A stretch of 64,000 nucleotides of DNA from Onchidella celtica (taxonomy: Eukaryota > Mollusca > Gastropoda > Systellommatophora > Onchidiidae). The notes beneath the pieces are model-generated. The model was not told the origin of the DNA and did no database searches. It saw only the letters and a program-made list of their open reading frames with translations. The translations under genes were made by a program, and so were the position numbers. This document shows, piece after piece, positions 1 to 12,169 of the stretch (the stretch's first letter is position 1; each line of letters opens with the position of its first letter). Location: positions 34,288,233-34,352,232 of the forward strand of contig OZ007571.1 in assembly GCA_963931925.1 (NCBI GenBank). The letters are read 5' to 3'.

Positions 1-2230
1 GAAAAAGTAAAAACTCTTTGCCTCTGTATACTTGTTCACAGCATCCGCTCCGCTATTTTACAGAAAATGACATATGAAAAAGTAAAACTCTTTGCCTCTG
101 TATACTTGTTCACAGCATCCGCTCCGCTATTTTACAGAAAATGACATATGAAAAAGTAAAACTCTTTGCCTCTGTATACTTGTTCACAGCATCCGCTCCG
201 CTATTTTACAGAAAATACTTGTTCACAGCATCCGCTCCGCTATTTTACAGAAAATGACATATGAAAAAGTAAAACTCTTTGCCTCTGTATACTTGTTCAC
301 AGCATCCGCTCCGCTATTTTACAGAAAATGACATATGAAAAAGTAAAACTCTTTGCCTCTGTATACTTGTTCACAGCATCCGCTCCGCTATTTTACAGAA
401 AATGACATATGAAAAAGTAAAACTCTTTGCCTCTGTATACTTGTTCACAGCATCCGCTCCGCTATTTTACAGAAAATGACATATGAAAAAGTAAAACTCT
501 TTGCCTCTGTATACTTGTTCACAGCATCCGCTCCGCTATTTTACAGAAAATGACATATGAAAAAGTAAAACTCTTTGCCTCTGTATACTTGTTCACAGCA
601 TCCGCTCCGCTATTTTACAGAAAATGACATATGAAAAAGTAAAACTCTTTGCCTCTGTATACTTGTTCACAGCATCCGCTCCGCTATTTTACAGAAAATG
701 ACATATGAAAAAGTAAAACTCTTTGCCTCTGTATACTTGTTCACAGCATCCGCTCCGCTATTTTACAGAAAATGACATATGAAAAAGTAAAACTCTTTGC
801 CTCTGTATACTTGTTCACAGCATCCGCTCCGCTATTTTACAGAAAATGACATATGAAAAAGTAAAACTCTTTGCCTCTGTATACTTGTTCACAGCATCCG
901 CTCCGCTATTTTACAGAAAATGACATATGAAAAAGTAAAACTCTTTGCCTCTGTATACTTGTTCACAGCATCCGCTCCGCTATTTTACAGAAAATGACAT
1001 ATGAAAAAGTAAAACTCTTTGCCTCTGTATACTTGTTCACAGCATCCGCTCCGCTATTTTACAGAAAATGACATATGAAAAAGTAAAACTCTTTGCCTCT
1101 GTATACTTGTTCACAGCATCCGCTCCGCTATTTTACAGAAAATGACATATGAAAAAGTAAAACTCTTTGCCTCTGTATACTTGTTCACAGCATCCGCTCC
1201 GCTATTTTACAGAAAATGACATATGAAAAAGTAAAACTCTTTGCCTCTGTATACTTGTTCACAGCATCCGCTCCGCTATTTTACAGAAAATGACATATGA
1301 AAAAGTAAAACTCTTTGCCTCTGTATACTTGTTCACAGCATCCGCTCCGCTATTTTACAGAAAATGACATATGAAAAAGTAAAACTCTTTGCCTCTGTAT
1401 ACTTGTTCACAGCATCCGCTCCGCTATTTTACAGAAAATGACATATGAAAAAGTAAAACTCTTTGCCTCTGTATACTTGTTCACAGCATCCGCTCCGCTA
1501 TTTTACAGAAAATGACATATGAAAAAGTAAAACTCTTTGCCTCTGTATACTTGTTCACAGCATCCGCTCCGCTATTTTACAGAAAATGACATATGAAAAA
1601 GTAAAACTCTTTGCCTCTGTATACTTGTTCACAGCATCCGCTCCGCTATTTTACAGAAAATGACATATGAAAAAGTAAAACTCTTTGCCTCTGTATACTT
1701 GTTCACAGCATCCGCTCCGCTATTTTACAGAAAATGACATATGAAAAAGTAAAACTCTTTGCCTCTGTATACTTGTTCACAGCATCCGCTCCGCTATTTT
1801 ACAGAAAATGACATATGAAAAAGTAAAACTCTTTGCCTCTGTATACTTGTTCACAGCATCCGCTCCGCTATTTTACAGAAAATGACATATGAAAAAGTAA
1901 AACTCTTTGCCTCTGTATACTTGTTCACAGCATCCGCTCCGCTATTTTACAGAAAATGACATATGAAAAAGTAAAACTCTTTGCCTCTGTATACTTGTTC
2001 ACAGCATCCGCTCCGCTATTTTACAGAAAATGACATATGAAAAAGTAAAACTCTTTGCCTCTGTATACTTGTTCACAGCATCCGCTCCGCTATTTTACAG
2101 AAAATGACATATGAAAAAGTAAAACTCTTTGCCTCTGTATACTTGTTCACAGCATCCGCTCCGCTATTTTACAGAAAATGACATATGAAAAAGTAAAACT
2201 CTTTGCCTCTGTTTGTTCACAGCATCCGCT
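1..2230. repeat. 74-bp tandem satellite array, about 30 copies
   Basis: A 74-bp unit is repeated head to tail from the first base. Successive units start at 1, 76, 150 and so on, each opening with GAAAAAGTAAAACTC and containing CATCCGCTCCGCTATTTTAC. Copies are almost identical. The exceptions are one partial unit near 190-245, one extra A in the first unit and a diverging last copy near 2210-2235. The array runs off the left edge, so its real length is unknown. The near identity implies recent expansion or homogenisation, or possibly assembly copying. No reading frame of interest runs through it. Confidence 0.97.
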
Positions 2231-2243
2231 CCTCACCGCTATT

Positions 2244-2319
2244 GAGGTAAAGAGTTTTTTGTTTTTTTTCATAGTCATTTCCTTAAAATAGCGAAGCGGG
2301 GTGGATGCCGTGGACAAGA
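2244..2319 (-). repeat. Diverged inverted copy of the satellite unit at the array edge
   Basis: Read on the minus strand, this stretch matches the satellite unit along its length: CTTGTCCACGGCATCC against CTTGTTCACAGCATCC, then CGCTATTTTA, a shared AAATGAC, an A-rich run and AACTCTTT. Identity looks roughly three quarters by eye. It directly abuts the end of the direct array, so the last direct unit and this copy could fold into a hairpin. Confidence 0.8.
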
Positions 2320-2680
2320 TGATTTTGGTGGATTTGGGTTACGGCTACCCCATCATTGCTCATGGTGAGATCTACATTTTCACAAAGAGACGTATCGGCA
2401 TCTGGAACAGTTCTGAAAATGCGAGCAGAAACGTTTTTGCCACATGCTTGTCTGTCTCTACATAGGAAATCTCTCTTCAGAACTTGGAGACGCTCTCCTG
2501 TAACAGGGTTGCCAGAGTGAAATTTCAAGTTAAGCCAAACAATACCAGTAAAAAGTCAAATAATTTCACCATAGTTTTCTTACTAACATCACATGAAGAA
2601 CCCCAGAGCCAGGTCATTACCATCCTCCCCCATCCATTAAATGAGTGAGACATTTGGCTTAAAACTTGTCAGTTGTGAAG

Positions 2681-2715
<35 letters not shown>
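2681..2715. repeat. (GTT)n microsatellite
   Basis: About twelve uninterrupted GTT units, just after the stop codon of the hAT relic read on the minus strand. Confidence 0.95.
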
Positions 2716-2716
<1 letters not shown>

Positions 2717-3245
2717 TCAAAGCATTTCTAGAGATGCAGTGAACGCCTTGGCAACATTATTTGGAAGCAGTAGTTCTGCCGCGATATTCATAACAGTGTC
2801 AAGAAGATTCAGCTGCATTCTGTTTCTGGTCTTAGTTTTAACGAAAGGATGCATGAGAAAATATCCTCTCAACTACAACATTGCCGACTGGAGTTATTAG
2901 GCAAACACAGACAAAAGTGACTAGCTCTTTAAATGCTTTATGGTGCAGTACATGGTGCATCAATCCAAAATTACGGTGTGTATAGGGGGTCCTAAGGTGG
3001 GTGGCAGTCTTTCCGTAGTAGTTAAAAAAAATATCAAGCACAGAATCTAGTGTCAAGTGGACACTGACCTTACCGGCTGGCTCTTTCCTGGCAATTAGCG
3101 GCAGAACTCTTGGCATACACACGTACATGTAACTGACCAAAAAATTATTCCTTGAAAGGAAATGGTTAAGAAAAAGGATGGTATGTAATTTTTGCGCCGA
3201 TAATTTTAGTACGTAAAGAAAAGGCCTGGAAACGCCAAAAGCCAC
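2717..3245 (-). pseudogene. hAT transposase C-terminal (dimerisation domain) relic
   Basis: On the minus strand the end of a 135-codon open frame reads PVGNVVVERIFSHASF. After a one-base frame change near 2838 it continues VKTKTRNRMQLNLLDTVMNI and then a stop. The order 'P-x-x-N-x-x-V-E-R-x-F-S ... K-T-x-x-R-N-R-M ... L' is the signature of the hAT dimerisation region. The part before it (HLTLDSVLDIF and onwards) is weakly hAT-like. The catalytic core is not recognisable here, so this is a decayed fragment. What I see is the motif; calling it a DNA-transposon remnant rather than a host gene is inference. Confidence 0.55.
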
Positions 3246-4500
3246 ATGAATTTTCTGATGCCAACTATATTTTAAAAAAGAAAAAAAAAATTCTAGGATC
3301 TGGTATTAAAAAAGCCAATCTGGTGACCCTGTTCTGTTAAATGGGGAAATTGTACGAAATTGAAATCGTACACACGCCAGTACGCGAGACGGGCGATGTA
3401 TGTTCTAAGTTTATCAACCATTGTTAGATCGGAAGAGAAAAGTTCTATGGTACTCTGAATTCAGTTTTGTTTTTCTACTCTTTCTTTCCTTACCGAGCAA
3501 TCTGTTTGAGACTACACTTTTGTATTTCGCTTTTTCAAATAAAATGATTTCCAGTTGCACAATTCTAAATGCAACTGCACACATAGTTGTAAATGTATAC
3601 ACATGCATATATACAAACACACTCACACACATGTTACATTTTCGAACCCAAGATGTAGAGAAAACAGAACATTGTACAAGCTTGTAACAAGAAATCCCCG
3701 CCGTGCGTGACGTCATGCTTCTTGTCCCTCCATCAACACCATTTCAGAATGAAGAATTTGACTTGCAAATTAAGAACCAACCTGTGTCTTCATTTGATCA
3801 GTGGCAAAAGAACTTGAATAAATTTATTAATACTCTACTCATCTTTCGTGTCTTCAGAATATGATTTAGCTCGCCACTAGTGGATAAGAGTGTTGTTAGG
3901 AACACCTGGTCTAATTACAAAGCCAAATAGAGAAAATACTGAGTTACGTTCACTGTTCAGCAATGGCTTATAATGTAATGCGCCCCTAACAACAGCTTAG
4001 TGGTCATTACGGACACACTGGTGACCTGCCACAAGTGCATTTGAATCACGGTTTTAGAAATATTTCATTTATCAATTCCACATCAAAGAAGGCCCCTCTT
4101 TTAAACCTTCTTGACAATCTTTCATAAAGTATGCGTTGCTAATTTTAGCAGCCAGTGGAGAAGATAAGGAGTATTGGACCGAATTCCATCCACTCTTCCC
4201 GCTCCTCTTGCTTTCTCATGGTGCCAAACCTGAGAACTGTTCTTTGTGAAGAATATCAAACAAATACAAGATGAATCAAGTAGTATATTATGTCGGAGAC
4301 AAGGGAACAAACAGCCTGGAGCTGACTTACCTCTGAGAAATAAAGATTTTTATCTTACATTTTACGGGCCTTCTTTTTGCATGAACTATTGCACGTCCAG
4401 TTTATTTGTAAGTGTTCACTCCCGTAGAGCTATGAAAATACTTATGTTATTATAGTACTAAGGCTTTGAAGGACATTGATTCTCTCGCCTTTGAGAAAAA
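3246..4500. other. No gene seen
   Basis: A-T-rich, non-repetitive sequence. Short open frames occur on both strands but carry no recognisable domain and no consistent splice structure. Confidence 0.6.
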
Positions 4501-4501
<1 letters not shown>

Positions 4502-4541
<40 letters not shown>

Positions 4542-4631
4542 CTCTCTCTGTCTCTGTCTCCCCCTCTCTCTCTCTCTTTTCTCTATCTCTTTGTCTCTCT
4601 CTCTCTCCCCCCCCTCTCTCTCTCTCTCTCT

Positions 4632-4720
<89 letters not shown>

Positions 4721-4732
4721 GCTCTCTCTCTT
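4502..4732. repeat. Imperfect (CT)n polypyrimidine tract
   Basis: About 230 bases of CT dinucleotides broken by TG, TTT and C-runs. The long frames through it are pure Ser-Leu low complexity and are not genes. Confidence 0.97.
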
Positions 4733-5605
4733 GTTGGAGAATTTTATTTTTTTAAAACTGTTGTTCAGGCTGTAGCTGCACTGAGCGTAAAAGGGACCAA
4801 AAAACTGCACCAAAATGAAATACTCCCGCCATTATTTTTGTCATAATAAGATAGGATTTTTCCACACTGTCACCCATTATCCACTGCAAAGATGCACCTT
4901 TGATTTCAGACCGACAGGTCCCTTTCCACAATGCTTGATATAATACAATTTATTTTCATGGCCAATGTACGATTCAGTTCCGGTTCACGAGCGTTTTGGG
5001 TTGGTTTTTCAGAATCTCACAGAATTTGCGCTTCTGGGAATTTTAAACTTATTTCTACAATAAATGGCGCAGAGCATTCCACGGCAGTCCAGATCTGTTT
5101 AGGTATTATTGTCAATGCTGGGTCTTATTTTATGTCTTATCTTCCATGCAGTTTTTATATGTTTTCTCTGTTGTTGTTTTTTTGCCCACTTTTACTGCAG
5201 TATTCATCACTGCTCAATTTTCAATCAATTTTTTCCTTCTTCCGAGCTTGTGTGGAACAATTTCTCCCTGGCAGGCAGTTACATTTCTTTGTCTGATAAA
5301 AGTGTCTCTTTGTCCTGCGGCACCATTTAATTAAACATTCTGTCGCCAATCACTGGCTAAGAACGTGCCCTCTAATTTTGATTTGTATAAGCACATTATC
5401 ATACACGTACATCAATTATTATAAATAATACGCCAAATGTTGGGCATGAGATATAACATAGTAATACGTACACTGACTCTTTGTACTTTCGGTTTGAACT
5501 TAAGACACCCCCCCCCCCCCAGCAATGAGAGAACTACTTAAGTTGTCAACAACAAAATTATCTCGGTGTGAAAAGTATAAAATCATCTTCCCTTTAAAAA
5601 ATCGC

Positions 5606-5607
<2 letters not shown>
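4733..5607. other. No gene seen; short C-run
   Basis: Unremarkable A-T-rich sequence between two CT tracts, with a run of C at about 5509-5520. I see no coding signal. Confidence 0.6.

Positions 5608-5702
<95 letters not shown>
5608..5702. repeat. Perfect (TC)n microsatellite
   Basis: About 47 uninterrupted TC units. Confidence 0.98.
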
Positions 5703-5704
<2 letters not shown>

Positions 5705-8620
5705 ACGAGAGTATCGGCGTCCCTTCAAAGCGTTATCACCATAATGTTCAACTTCTGTTTGCCATCAGGTTGAATGTCCATCAAGCATTAGATTTGTTTT
5801 TTGATATATTTATTTATTTATTTATCCACTAATTTTTTTTAAACTTATTTATTTATTTAATTTTTTATGTTTATCCTGCTTTATTTTTTATGACTCGTTA
5901 TTCAAACACCAAAAAATCATCCTTGTATGATCTTAATGTGTCAGAACACTGAATTTATTAAGTGTAAATTAATTCAATAATGTGTGTTACATCATTGGTA
6001 TAAATGAATGTTCCATAAATCTTTTATCTTCTGACTTTTGTGTCAGACTTAAATTGAGTTAATGAACATAAATAAAGGTGGGGGCGGCAACCATTCTAAA
6101 TGGCGGGAAAAAAGATAAAAAACTAAAACCGTTATTAGTAAGATTAGTGTGTGTAAAAGAAGCGATCACTTTACGTCCCTGCTGTGTGTATATTTCACAG
6201 TTCGTCAGCTGCAACCAACAGTTCGTGATTGCAGCCACTGTTAGTCTGAAGTGCCATATTTTTCCGGCACTTTGCACACATTGTACAACTCAGAGACCAT
6301 TCATTCTACAGTGTCGCCCTAATTTGTCTGGGGCTGAACAAGGCAATAGAAATCAAACTATAACTAACAACTATTTTATCTGGCGACGGGGCCAGAACTT
6401 CACACCAACCAATACCGCTAGTCAATCTTCCTGTCTTTTGTATCAAAAGTCAAAGACTCCCCGCCTTCATTCAGAACTGGCGGTCTTTACTATTTCGCCT
6501 TTTAGAATTAGTATTCCGTCTAAAAGCCGGCGTGCGCCAGTCAGCGGGACTGAATGTTGTGACTTCACGGTTTCGCGTTTTTTGAATTTGTGTGTTTATT
6601 GTTTGGCATCTTTTCTTCCAGAAGTTGAGTGTTGCAAATATTGCGTCACAGAAGGATATTACTAATTTGATTTATGGGTACTAAGACTGTCAGTCCCAGG
6701 TTCCAGAAAATCGCATATTGCACTCATGGTTTTGTGATCTGGAGAGAGACACGTTCCACTAATATGACTATCTTTTTATTCAGATAACGTGAAAATTTGT
6801 TTTTGAAAGGGAGGCGGGGGATGCAGTGCGACCCAGTTAGACGTCACACAGATTTATACGGTACTGAAAAACTCATACAAACTCTTAAGGACTACAGTTT
6901 TATTTGTCTAGCGCGTGCCATCTTGTGAACCAATCATATGCTCCTCTCTCGCGGAAGAATATTGACTTAAAACAATACTGCTGACGTCCTTATCGAATTG
7001 TTTATTTTTCTATTCATTATACTACTTTTTAGTCCCCTCGTCTCCCAAAAAATGAAATAATGTGAATTGAAATTAAGAAGATTTTGTACAATGTGCGTCT
7101 AGTTAGACAGAAACTTCACCCAGAATGCTGGTTTTCTTTATTTTGTTGGCAAATAGTTTTAAGGAATGCATCTTAATATACTATAGTCTTTTTTTGTTGT
7201 TGGTGTTGTTGTTGATGCACTCTATGACTATTACTAGAAGTCCAGCAAAATCTCTTCTCCCCCCCTCCCCCCCCCCCCCACTTCCCTTCCATCAGGTCTC
7301 CTTTCTCATAAATTTTCTTGCCCGAAAAAAATAATGTACATATTATTGTTGTTTCAGGAAAGTTCGTGGACTGTTGTAACATTGGCAAATGTTACGAAAT
7401 TATAGGGGAAAATCTTACCTCCACTTGGGGGGATGAGGAAAAATATTGGTCATGATGAGGATCACAATGTCAACACCTATTTATCGTGTTATCGTTTTTG
7501 TTTGTTGTTATTTGTGGGGGGAGGGGGAGGGTTTATATGGGTATTCCAAATCTCGGCTTTATAATGTAACAAACAATAGTATTTCGACACCTCATCTCAG
7601 TCACCCAGTTTTCACATCATTCAGCCCAATTATGGCCCAACCGTTGGTGGGCGACCATCGCCCAGGTGTGAACCGCCTATTAGTACAAACATATAATTTT
7701 GGGGTATAGTTTTAACTGTTTAATCAGATGGTTTGACTACAAAGTGTTCACAAATAAACCCCTCCAATAGTCAAGTGTCCTTACAAAGACAAGAAAACAA
7801 CAAACACGAGAACTGGGGAAGAAATGAATTGAGAGACTGAATGAAGGGGAACGCCGTAGCCGAAGAGTCCCTCAGCAATTCTGAACTCTGTCTACACACA
7901 GTGCCCGCTTGTAGCTTTAAGCAAGACATATGTCACGGGTAGAAGTCGCCATGTTTTGGCGATGTTAAGACCATTGATTTGTCTGTCTGTCTGTTGACTT
8001 AAGTCAAAGGGGCGTGGCCGAGCTGTGGGCCTGGTGGTTGGTGAATCGCGTGCCCATACATTGTTCACTGAAACAGAATATTATTGTGCCTTGTCTGTCT
8101 ATATTAAACTAGTAGAATGATGAAATTAGGTCTGTTGCGAAACTGTGTCTTCGAGAAAATAGGAAATTACAGAGAGACAGGAGGTGGCCGAGAGAAAGAC
8201 CTAAGGAAGAAAGAGGACATGAAAAACAAAACGAAATAAAGGACCACCAGAATAAATACAAGAAAAAGAACTCAAGGAACACGAATGAATTAAAAGGTAA
8301 TTAATGTTTTTCTTTATAATAGGATGAAAGAAAAAGGCAAGGACAAAAAAAAAAAATGACATGTCCGTCCCCTCAGTCAGTCAGAAAAAGAGGTTGCATC
8401 GTCTTGTCGTTTCCCTTACTGACCACAGCATAGAGGAATTCATTTATGTTCTTTAGCGTAGACTGGACTTTTCATGGAGGTACGATGTCAAAACAGCAGT
8501 CTGGTAGATATTTTGTTCAATGAATGGCACCCTCAAAATTAACTCATGCTCCTTGCGTTTCCGAATCAATGACGGGCTCATTTTAGCCGTCTGGGTAAGT
8601 GCAAGGCGCGCAGTACTTGT
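5703..8620. other. No supported gene; low-complexity patches
   Basis: Contains ATTT-rich sequence at about 5805-5880, a C-run near 7259-7280 and G-rich stretches near 7515. A 195-codon plus-strand open frame at 6078-6665 is the longest in the region, but it matches no family I know and has no domain structure, so I do not call it a gene. Confidence 0.5.
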
Positions 8621-8743
8621 TTGTATGATGTGTATGAAAGAGGCCTTAGTCCCCTGGGGTTTGGTGTCGATTCCACAAGGTATAGCTCGTTGACAGTTGT
8701 AAACAGAAAACTTTCTGTTAGATTTTCACAAAATATCGTCAAA

Positions 8744-10066
8744 ATGGCAAGTGCTCCTCCAGCTAATAGAAAAAGAAAATTGAACGAAGAAGGGCGAGTG
8801 TTCCAAGAAAAGTGGGAAATACAGTATTTGTTTTGTACGATAGTGAACGAAAAGATACATTGTTTAATTTGCAACGCCACGCCAAAAGAGTACAACCTGA
8901 AAAGACATTATGAAACAAATCATCGATATTACGATAAACATGAAGGTTCAATGCGTGTTTCAAAACTCAAGGAATTGAACGCTAATTGACACAGCAACAG
9001 ACCTGTTTTATGAAAATTCAGAAAGAGAATGTCGCTTCTATGACTGCAAGCTATGAACTCAGCCGAATGATCGCCATGAATGGGAAATCTTACAGTGAAG
9101 GAGATTTCGTAAAGCAATGCCTTGTAAAAAACAGCTGAGATTGTATGTCCAGAGACAGCACATTATTCAAAGACATCTCATTAAGCAGGAACACTGTTGC
9201 TGGGCGGATTGATGAAATGTCAGGTAATTTGAAACAACAGTTGAAAGCAATATCATCAAGGTTTGAACATTTTTCTATTGCTATTGATGAGACCGTTGAC
9301 ATCACTGGAATAGCACAGCTTGCAGTCTTTATCAGGGCCTGTGACAGTGAATTTAATATCATTGAAGAAATGATTGAACTGGTCTCCATGCGTGACACTA
9401 CAACCAGCCAGGACATCTTTGAGAAAGTCGAGCAGGTTCTGCATGACTATGGCTTTGATTTGAGTAAATGTGCATGTTTATCTATGGACGGTGCTGCGAA
9501 TATGGTTGGCAGACATACCGGTAATGGTGTTGCTACCAAGTTGCGAACAAAAATAGAAAATTCCCATCCTGGTTCATCATTTGCACATTTTCACTGCATT
9601 ATTCATCAACAAAATTTGTGTTCAAAGGTTTTTAAATTGGATAATGTGCTTAGCTTGGTCACAAAGACAGTGAACTACATCAGAGGCCTTGCTCTCAATC
9701 ACCGTCTGTTTAGCCAGTTGTTGGAAGATATGGATAATCAGTTCACTCATGCTCCATTTTACACAGAAGTCCGCTGGCTGTCATGTCACAAAGTACTGAA
9801 AAAATTCTATTTGTTGAGACAAGAAATAATTATGTTTTTGGAGATGAAAGGTCAAAACACAGATGAAATAAAAAAGGAAAGCTGGCTCCAAGATCTGGCT
9901 TTTGCTGTCGATATTACTGCACAATTAACTGATCTTAATTTGAAATTACCAGGTAAAAACAAACTCATCACTCAGTTGTATGATGATATCAAGTGCTTCA
10001 GTACAAAACTAAGCCTATGGACCAAAAGTTGTCAGCCAAAAAAGATGTGAAACCTCAGGACAAAAC
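8744..10066 (+). pseudogene. hAT transposase relic, GTF2IRD2/ZBED5-type
   Basis: The first open piece (8744-8989) starts ATGGCAAGTGCTCC and holds a BED-like zinc finger: C-x2-C in IHCLICNA, then H-x4-H in KRHYETNH. A second long piece (9145-10050, 301 codons) has the hAT RNase-H-like core: the first aspartate in SIAIDETVDITG, the second in ACLSMDGAANMVGRHTG, then HFHCIIHQQNLC and TEVRWLSCHKVL. Between them, family-like sequence (ENVASMTASYELSRMIA) appears in other frames, so at least two frameshifts separate the two pieces. The frame ends after IKCFSTKLSLWTKSC. The C-terminal half, with the last catalytic glutamate and the dimerisation region, is missing. Intact relatives are active or domesticated hAT proteins; this copy cannot make a whole transposase. 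Confidence 0.85.
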
Positions 10067-10175
10067 ACTAAAACCTTTTGAATAGTAGCAAATAAATGCT
10101 TCAGTTTTAAACTGTTGTGTTCTTTTAACTATGTTTTTGTTGCTGTTGCAAAATACAAAAGGAAGTGGCTATTTT

Positions 10176-10260
10176 CACGACATGTCGTGGAAATCGCCTC
10201 CGTGAAGTTTTCCACGACATGTCGTGGAAATGGCCTTGGTGAAGTTTTTCACGACGTTTC
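10176..10260. repeat. Palindromic CACGACATGTCGTG repeat cluster
   Basis: The 14-bp perfect palindrome CACGACATGTCGTG occurs at 10176-10189 and 10213-10226, 37 bp apart, inside near-identical flanks (GGAAAT.GCCT..GTGAAGTTTT). A third, degraded copy (CACGACGTTTCACGAC) follows at about 10250. A related inverted block (GTCGTGAAAAAATC ... CACGATATGTCGTG) lies at 10430-10472. The cluster sits inside the presumed span of the hAT element and may be a nested insertion. Confidence 0.8.
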
Positions 10261-10689
10261 ACGACTTAATACAGCTACCCCAGCCCCTTTCCGCCTGATT
10301 AGTCAATCTGACTACCGCCCATTGATACAAACTGACTAGACCCTCACGCCCCCCAGGTTCCGACCTCCCGCTCAGTGGGGGCCGCCATTTTGAGTCAGAA
10401 AACGGTAAGCTCTGATTGGATGAAAAACGTGTCGTGAAAAAATCTCTCCACGCTTTTTCCACGATATGTCGTGTGCCTAGACACTTCGAATACAAAAATA
10501 CTATGTCCTTAATTTTTTTGATCAAACTATTTTATTAGTTTGTATTCATGAGTGCTGCTAAAACATTCGTACACATGCTGTATGTGCATAGTAAGTAACA
10601 AAATATCCTGCGGTAAACTTTATTCAGTGACTTCAATATTAGTTGTACTGTGTGCAGATATTTGCCGTGTGTGGCCCCCATGATGCCAT

Positions 10690-10736
10690 AATGTGGCCCA
10701 TGTGGCCCTTCGGGAACTTTCAGTTTGACATGCCTG
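10690..10736 (-). repeat. hAT-type terminal inverted repeat (3' end of the element)
   Basis: On the minus strand this reads CAGGCATGTCAAACTG followed by GGGCCACATGGGCCACA. That is the shape of Charlie-like hAT termini, which run CAGGGGTGTCAAACTCA and then GGGCCAC. It lies about 0.7 kb beyond the transposase relic in the expected orientation. The matching 5' end was not found upstream of 8744, so the element is probably truncated or its left end is decayed. The 8-bp target copy would be the bases after 10736 (GTCTACAG). Confidence 0.65.
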
Positions 10737-12141
<1,405 letters not shown>

Positions 12142-12169
12142 AGAATAGCCGTCCGTCTATCTATCTTCA

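Noticed and set aside
1-2230. Regular repeat that could be mistaken for a CRISPR array
   Set aside because: Units are directly adjacent with no spacers, and the setting is a eukaryotic genome.
4466-4846. Open frames across CT repeats on both strands
   Set aside because: Pure Ser-Leu or Arg-Glu low complexity from a microsatellite.
6078-6665. 195-codon open frame on the plus strand
   Set aside because: Long for chance, but no known domain, no coherent composition and no splice or neighbour support. A nearby TGGCGACGGGGCC looked like a primer site after an LTR, but no LTR ends or gag follow.
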